DNA of 45,107 nucleotides from Sphingomonas sp. PAMC 26605. GTDB taxonomy: Bacteria > Pseudomonadota > Alphaproteobacteria > Sphingomonadales > Sphingomonadaceae. The stretch is taken from contig NZ_JH584241.1 in the NCBI RefSeq assembly GCF_000241485.1, positions 2,622,146 through 2,667,252 on the forward strand, written 5' to 3'. Shown piece by piece: positions 41,425-45,107 of this stretch. The notes below the pieces were generated by a model, which was not told where the DNA came from, made no database searches, and saw only the letters and a program-made list of their open reading frames with translations. Numbering within the stretch: the first letter of the stretch is position 1; the number at the start of each line of letters is the position of its first letter. Both the position numbers and the translations under genes were made by a program.

Positions 41425-41869
41425 CATCGAGGCGGCGCCGGATCATCCGCTGGTACGCCGGCGCGACGCCGCGCAGATCACGCTCGACACTTGGTCGAAG
41501 CGCCCGCAGAAGCTCGGCACAGCCGACTGCGTCCGCATGACGGCCGCGCACTTGCGGTTGCTCGGCTGGAGGGTGAAGCTGCCGCCTGCCGGCAGCTATC
41601 GCACCGTCAATTCGGCGATGAAGGCGCTCGCCAGCGCCGGCCACGATTCGATCTCGGCCGCCCTCGACGCACTTGGCCTCGAGCGGATCTCGCCGGCGGC
41701 GACGATCGTCGGCGATATCATCCTGATGCCGGCCGATCACGAGCTCGGCGCGCTCGTGATCGTCATGGGCAACGGCCGCGTCGCCGGCTGGCATGACGAA
41801 TGCGCGGATGGCGTCGTCGTCATGCAGCCGCTGCAGATGCTCGCCGCTTGGCGCGCGGATCCGCAATGA
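41411..41869 (+). CDS. Tail-associated NlpC/P60-like (DUF6950) protein
   Basis: 152 residues; ATG 41411 inside the end of the previous gene. The region around TADCVRMTAAHLRLLGWRV gives the catalytic-type cysteine, and a histidine follows in AGWHDECADG, as in DUF6950/NlpC-P60 domains that open the cell wall during DNA entry. Enzyme activity is probable but not proven. The stop overlaps the next ATG as ATGA. Confidence 0.7.
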   Translation: MPAPDIEAAPDHPLVRRRDAAQITLDTWSKRPQKLGTADCVRMTAAHLRLLGWRVKLPPAGSYRTVNSAMKALASAGHDSISAALDALGLERISPAATIVGDIILMPADHELGALVIVMGNGRVAGWHDECADGVVVMQPLQMLAAWRADPQ

Positions 41870-43851
41870 AAGTCCTCAAAATCGCAGCGATCGTCATCGG
41901 CGCCGCAGCACTGATCGCGACCGGTGTCGGCGTCGCCGCCGGCTTGAGCATCGGAGCGTCGTTCGCTGGCGTCGCCGGGTCGGTCGGCCTGGCGCTGGGT
42001 GTCAGCGGCACTTTGGTCGGCGGCGTCTTGCTCGGTGCGATCGGTATTGCGGTGACGAGCGGCCTTGAGGCGGTGTTACCAAAGCCATCGGCGACCAGTG
42101 GAACGCAGACGAAATGGAAGCCGGATCCCTATGCCGGCAACCCGTACCTGATGGGCCGCACGCTCGCGGGCGGCAACATCGTGCTCCGCCGCGGGCACGG
42201 CACGAACAACATGTACGAGACCTTCGTTACGATCCTGACGATCTGCACCGCGGCGTCGATCGACACGACCTTCCTCAACAAGACGACGACCGCGTTCGAT
42301 AGCGGCGGTGCGGCGGTCGGAACCTATGCCGGCCAGGTGTGGCAGCGCCAGCAGCTGGGCCTTTGCCCGGAACCGACGGCGCTGACCTCCCCAGTTGGCA
42401 ACCCGGCCGGGTTCACGCCCCAGCACAAGCTCTCCGGCCTCGCCGCGACGATGCTGACCTTGAAGTATGACACGCGCACCACGAACGGCCTGACGACCGA
42501 GCCGGCACCCGCCTGGATCGGGCATTGGGTCAAGGTCTACGACCCCCGCCTCGACAGCACGTACCCGGGCGGCAACGGCACCTGCAGGGCGTATGACGAG
42601 GACACCTACGTGTGGTCCGAGAACCCGCATCTCCATGGCCTGACCTGGGCTATGGGACGATATCAGAACGGCGTGCGCGTGGCTGGTATCGGTGCCGGCG
42701 CGCCCGTCGCGGGCGGGACGGTCAAGGGCGTGGACGTCGCCAGTTTCGTCGAGGGGGCAAATCTCGACGACGCGCGGCACTGGACGATCGGCGGCCAGGT
42801 CAACACGCGTCCGGACACCCTCTGGAACAGCCTCAAGTCGATGCTCCAGGCGGGCGGCGCGCGCCCGGCGCTGATCGGCGGCGTCATCACCTCGATCAAT
42901 CGTGCGCCGCGCGTCAGCCTGGCGACCATCACGCGCGACGATATCGTCGGCAAATGCACCTTCGCCGGCACCCAGCCGCGCCGTAACCGCCTCAACGGCA
43001 TCATCCCGCAATATCGCTCCGAGGCGCACGATTGGGAGATGGTGTCGGCCGGCGAGGTGTCGGTCGCGGATTTCGTCACGCTCGATGGCGACGAACGGAC
43101 GAAGGAAATTCCGTATCCATTGGTCCAGGACGTCGATCAGGTCGCGCAGCTCGCCGGCTATGACCTGTACGATCTGCGCGAAGCCGGCCCCGGCTCGGTT
43201 CCGCTCAAGCCGTGGTGGCTGAACTACAAGGTCGGCGATTGCGTCACCTTCGAGCCCGAAGATGGCCTCTCGATCAAGACGCTCGTCACCGGCCGCGCGA
43301 TCGAGGCGCAATCCGGCGTCGTGACGTACACGCTGCGCGGCGAGACCGACGACAAGCATTCGTTTGCGCTCGGGCAGACGGGCACCGCCCCGCCGATCGT
43401 CAGCTTGGCCTATAGCACCGGCGTCGCAGCGCCAGACGGCGCGGACTGGACCCTCACCGGAACCGCGTTGACGGCGGATGGCGCGTCCCAGCCCGCGCTG
43501 CACCTCACCGGTGCGGTCGGCAATTCGAGCGCCGAAGCCGTGATTTTCGAATATCGGACCGCCGGCACCACGGCCGGCGCCTGGACGGCGACGGGCACCG
43601 ACGCCGCGACGACGATCGAGAAGACCATCACGTCGGTGTCGCAGAACACATCCTATGAGGTTGCGGTGAGCTACCGGGTCCGCGGCGTCACGGGATCACG
43701 CCGCGTGCTTGGTCCGGTCACGGCCGGTGCGCTGACCGTGTCCAGCGTCGCCGATGCCGGCAGCGCCGGCGTCGTGAGCGACGGGACCACTTCCTACTCG
43801 GCCGAGCAGATCAAAGCCCTCGAGCTGCGCCTCGACGCGGCCGGGCTCTAG
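41866..43851 (+). CDS. Tail tip / host-specificity protein (J-like) with C-terminal Ig/FnIII region
   Basis: 661 residues. The start at 41866 (ATGA overlap) gives an N-terminal hydrophobic stretch (VLKIAAIVIGAAALIATGVGVAAG), then the phage tail-hub domain with LDDARHWTIGGQVNTRPDTLWNSLKSMLQAGGARP and YDLYDLREAGPGSVPLKPWW. About residues 540-630 form a fibronectin-III-like region (SAEAVIFEYRTAGTTAGAWTATG). It should anchor fibres at the tail tip and meet the host surface. Confidence 0.78.
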   Translation: MKVLKIAAIVIGAAALIATGVGVAAGLSIGASFAGVAGSVGLALGVSGTLVGGVLLGAIGIAVTSGLEAVLPKPSATSGTQTKWKPDPYAGNPYLMGRTLAGGNIVLRRGHGTNNMYETFVTILTICTAASIDTTFLNKTTTAFDSGGAAVGTYAGQVWQRQQLGLCPEPTALTSPVGNPAGFTPQHKLSGLAATMLTLKYDTRTTNGLTTEPAPAWIGHWVKVYDPRLDSTYPGGNGTCRAYDEDTYVWSENPHLHGLTWAMGRYQNGVRVAGIGAGAPVAGGTVKGVDVASFVEGANLDDARHWTIGGQVNTRPDTLWNSLKSMLQAGGARPALIGGVITSINRAPRVSLATITRDDIVGKCTFAGTQPRRNRLNGIIPQYRSEAHDWEMVSAGEVSVADFVTLDGDERTKEIPYPLVQDVDQVAQLAGYDLYDLREAGPGSVPLKPWWLNYKVGDCVTFEPEDGLSIKTLVTGRAIEAQSGVVTYTLRGETDDKHSFALGQTGTAPPIVSLAYSTGVAAPDGADWTLTGTALTADGASQPALHLTGAVGNSSAEAVIFEYRTAGTTAGAWTATGTDAATTIEKTITSVSQNTSYEVAVSYRVRGVTGSRRVLGPVTAGALTVSSVADAGSAGVVSDGTTSYSAEQIKALELRLDAAGL

Positions 43852-43870
43852 AACCCAACCGGAGAATATC

Positions 43871-45107
43871 ATGGCAATTGCGGCTCATCTGCCGATCGTC
43901 GCCGATCGGGCGGGCGCCTGTGTGCGAACGGTTCGCTTCGTCGGGCTCGATCTTCGCGCTGCGGCAATGCGCCTACAAGTCCGGCTGAAGCCGGACACGC
44001 CGGGCGCTCCCTTGGTCGATCTGAACATCGCCGCAGCCGATGTCGAAGGACTGTCGCTCGCCGAGTTCTCGATCGCTGACGGTGTGCCGACGAGCACGGT
44101 GCAGATCCGCATCGCTGAAGCGACGATGAAGGATGACGCGAAGGTCCCCTATATCGGTGAGCTGGGCGATGCCGCGCCGCTCGCTTACGACCTGATCGCC
44201 ACGATCGGCGGGGATAAGCGTCGGCTGATCTTCGGCGAGTTCGTCGCCTTGGCGACGGTGAACGGCGCGGACGGTGCGCCAGCGTCGCGCCCCGAGGGCG
44301 GCGGATCCCGGTCGCAGTCCTGGTCGGCTTGGTCGAATGCGTCGGTGTCTGTCCTTACTGATGTTGCGCAGGTATCGATCGATGGGCTCGACCAGCTGGC
44401 GCCAATCGTCGCCACGGCGACCGACGCAGCGGACCGTGCGGAAGCAGCTGAGGCCGGGGCGGTTTCGGCTCTGGAGACCCGAGCACCTAAAAAGGGCGCG
44501 CTGTTCGCGCCCGCGGATGGCCTTCCTGCAAATGTTGGCGGTTACGCGAACTTCGAACAGCCGGCGGACTCTGACCTTTCGGCGCCTGCCTTCATCGGCG
44601 TGATCGGCAATCGTTTCGTGTTCGGCGATGGCGGCGCAGGCAACCGTGGCGCCGGGCTGGACCTCACGAGAGCCAGTCTCGGCTTCGGCACCAATCTGCT
44701 CTTCGACGAAGCTCCGACCATCCGGCCAGCCATGGGCGCGCCGGCCACATTCGGCGGCTACAGCTTCGACATGCGACCCGCCGACGGTTCCGCGCTTAGC
44801 GGAGACGTTTTCCGCGGCGTGATCGGCAACCGCTATGTCTTCTACGATTACGGTGCCGGCAATAACGGCTTCGGGATCGATCTGACCCGGTGTTTGCCGG
44901 ACGTCGGGTCGAACGCGGTCCTGGATAGCGACGGCGCCGGCAATCTGGCATTCGGGTTGATGTACGGCCGCAAGTTTCACACCGACACGCGTTCGGTCGA
45001 GATTAATGGCTATTACGCGCCGGGCGAGGCGGGCGTCGCGAACGTCCCGCGCTGGAACCTGGTCCGGGTCACCGCCGGCCCACAGACCTTTGCGCGCTCT
45101 CCTGATG
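43871..45107 (+). CDS. Tail fibre-like protein, cut by the window end
   Basis: At least 412 residues, open to the last base; GGAGAA just before the ATG. The N-terminal 180 residues form a beta-rich attachment part, then a short coiled helix (DAADRAEAAEAG). After this come two repeats about 73 residues apart, sharing GVIGNR, VF-D, GAGN-G and DLTR. These look like fibre modules that could shift by recombination to change the receptor. No stop codon is in the window, so the C-terminus is missing. Confidence 0.75.
   Translation, partial: MAIAAHLPIVADRAGACVRTVRFVGLDLRAAAMRLQVRLKPDTPGAPLVDLNIAAADVEGLSLAEFSIADGVPTSTVQIRIAEATMKDDAKVPYIGELGDAAPLAYDLIATIGGDKRRLIFGEFVALATVNGADGAPASRPEGGGSRSQSWSAWSNASVSVLTDVAQVSIDGLDQLAPIVATATDAADRAEAAEAGAVSALETRAPKKGALFAPADGLPANVGGYANFEQPADSDLSAPAFIGVIGNRFVFGDGGAGNRGAGLDLTRASLGFGTNLLFDEAPTIRPAMGAPATFGGYSFDMRPADGSALSGDVFRGVIGNRYVFYDYGAGNNGFGIDLTRCLPDVGSNAVLDSDGAGNLAFGLMYGRKFHTDTRSVEINGYYAPGEAGVANVPRWNLVRVTAGPQTFARSPD
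44516..44937 (+). repeat. Two 73-codon repeats in the fibre-like gene
   Basis: The GVIGNR motif is at 44597 and again at 44816, 219 bases apart, an exact number of codons. Protein matches run from G-PA--GGY through GAGN-G-G-DLTR to SN--LD. The DNA itself has drifted, so the duplication is old or the proteins are held by structure. Confidence 0.7.

Noticed and set aside
42076..43503. 475-codon minus-strand frame
   Set aside because: Antisense to the tail tip gene and rich in arginine and aspartate with no recognisable domain.
1..45107. CRISPR array
   Set aside because: No regularly spaced direct repeats of 24-40 bases were seen.
1..45107. Insertion sequence or transposase
   Set aside because: No transposase-like protein or IS-type terminal repeats were recognised; the only recombinase is the prophage serine integrase.

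Overview
The window looks like the chromosome of a high-GC alphaproteobacterium, most likely a sphingomonad. The reasons are the GC-rich coding sequence, a TonB receptor, alanine dehydrogenase next to an Lrp regulator, a Kup transporter, a DUF3455 protein, and the phage families present. This is inferred from gene content; no 16S rRNA or other marker is in the window.

Bases 1-12,822 are host chromosome. In order they hold a TonB-dependent receptor behind a secreted trypsin-like protease (minus strand), a DUF3455 protein, a flavin-dependent two-component monooxygenase, and a low-GC patch (about 5.8-7.4 kb) with a small HTH-like protein and a small hydrophobic protein. Then come a ChaC-type gamma-glutamylcyclotransferase, alanine dehydrogenase with its divergent Lrp/AsnC regulator, a Kup potassium transporter, and a 2H-phosphoesterase (2'-5' RNA ligase family).

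A tRNA-Met gene (12,920-12,996) with its own promoter is the left border of a large siphovirus-type prophage that runs off the right end of the window. The serine integrase ends inside the tRNA on the opposite strand: its last codons and stop are antisense to the tRNA 3' half, so this is the likely attL. From about 22.4 kb back to 14.4 kb lies a leftward early operon of about 16 genes, most joined by 4-base start/stop overlaps: a Cro-like protein, a probable CII-position regulator, many small proteins, a GapR-like DUF2312 protein, a large ParB-like protein, a YkgJ-like cysteine-cluster protein and a HerA-like ATPase. The CI-like repressor is divergent at 22.5 kb. Its recognition-helix motif resembles that of Cro, and it has no self-cleavage domain.

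Rightward from 23.2 kb come two cargo-like genes, a LexA-type DNA-binding protein without a peptidase domain, a probable late regulator, several small genes, a Gam-like nuclease inhibitor and an HNH endonuclease. The HK97-type morphogenesis run follows: terminase small and large subunits, portal, ClpP-like protease, capsid, connectors, tail tube, tail-assembly chaperone, tape measure, distal-tail proteins, tail tip protein and a fibre-like protein cut by the window edge. The tail-assembly chaperone carries a textbook G-GGA-AAA slippery heptamer at 35,773-35,779. A conserved-looking second half lies in the -1 frame with no ATG, GTG or TTG start ahead of it, which strongly suggests a programmed -1 frameshift. 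No endolysin is recognisable inside the window; a three-helix membrane protein in the tail region is the only holin candidate. The right attachment site must lie beyond base 45,107.
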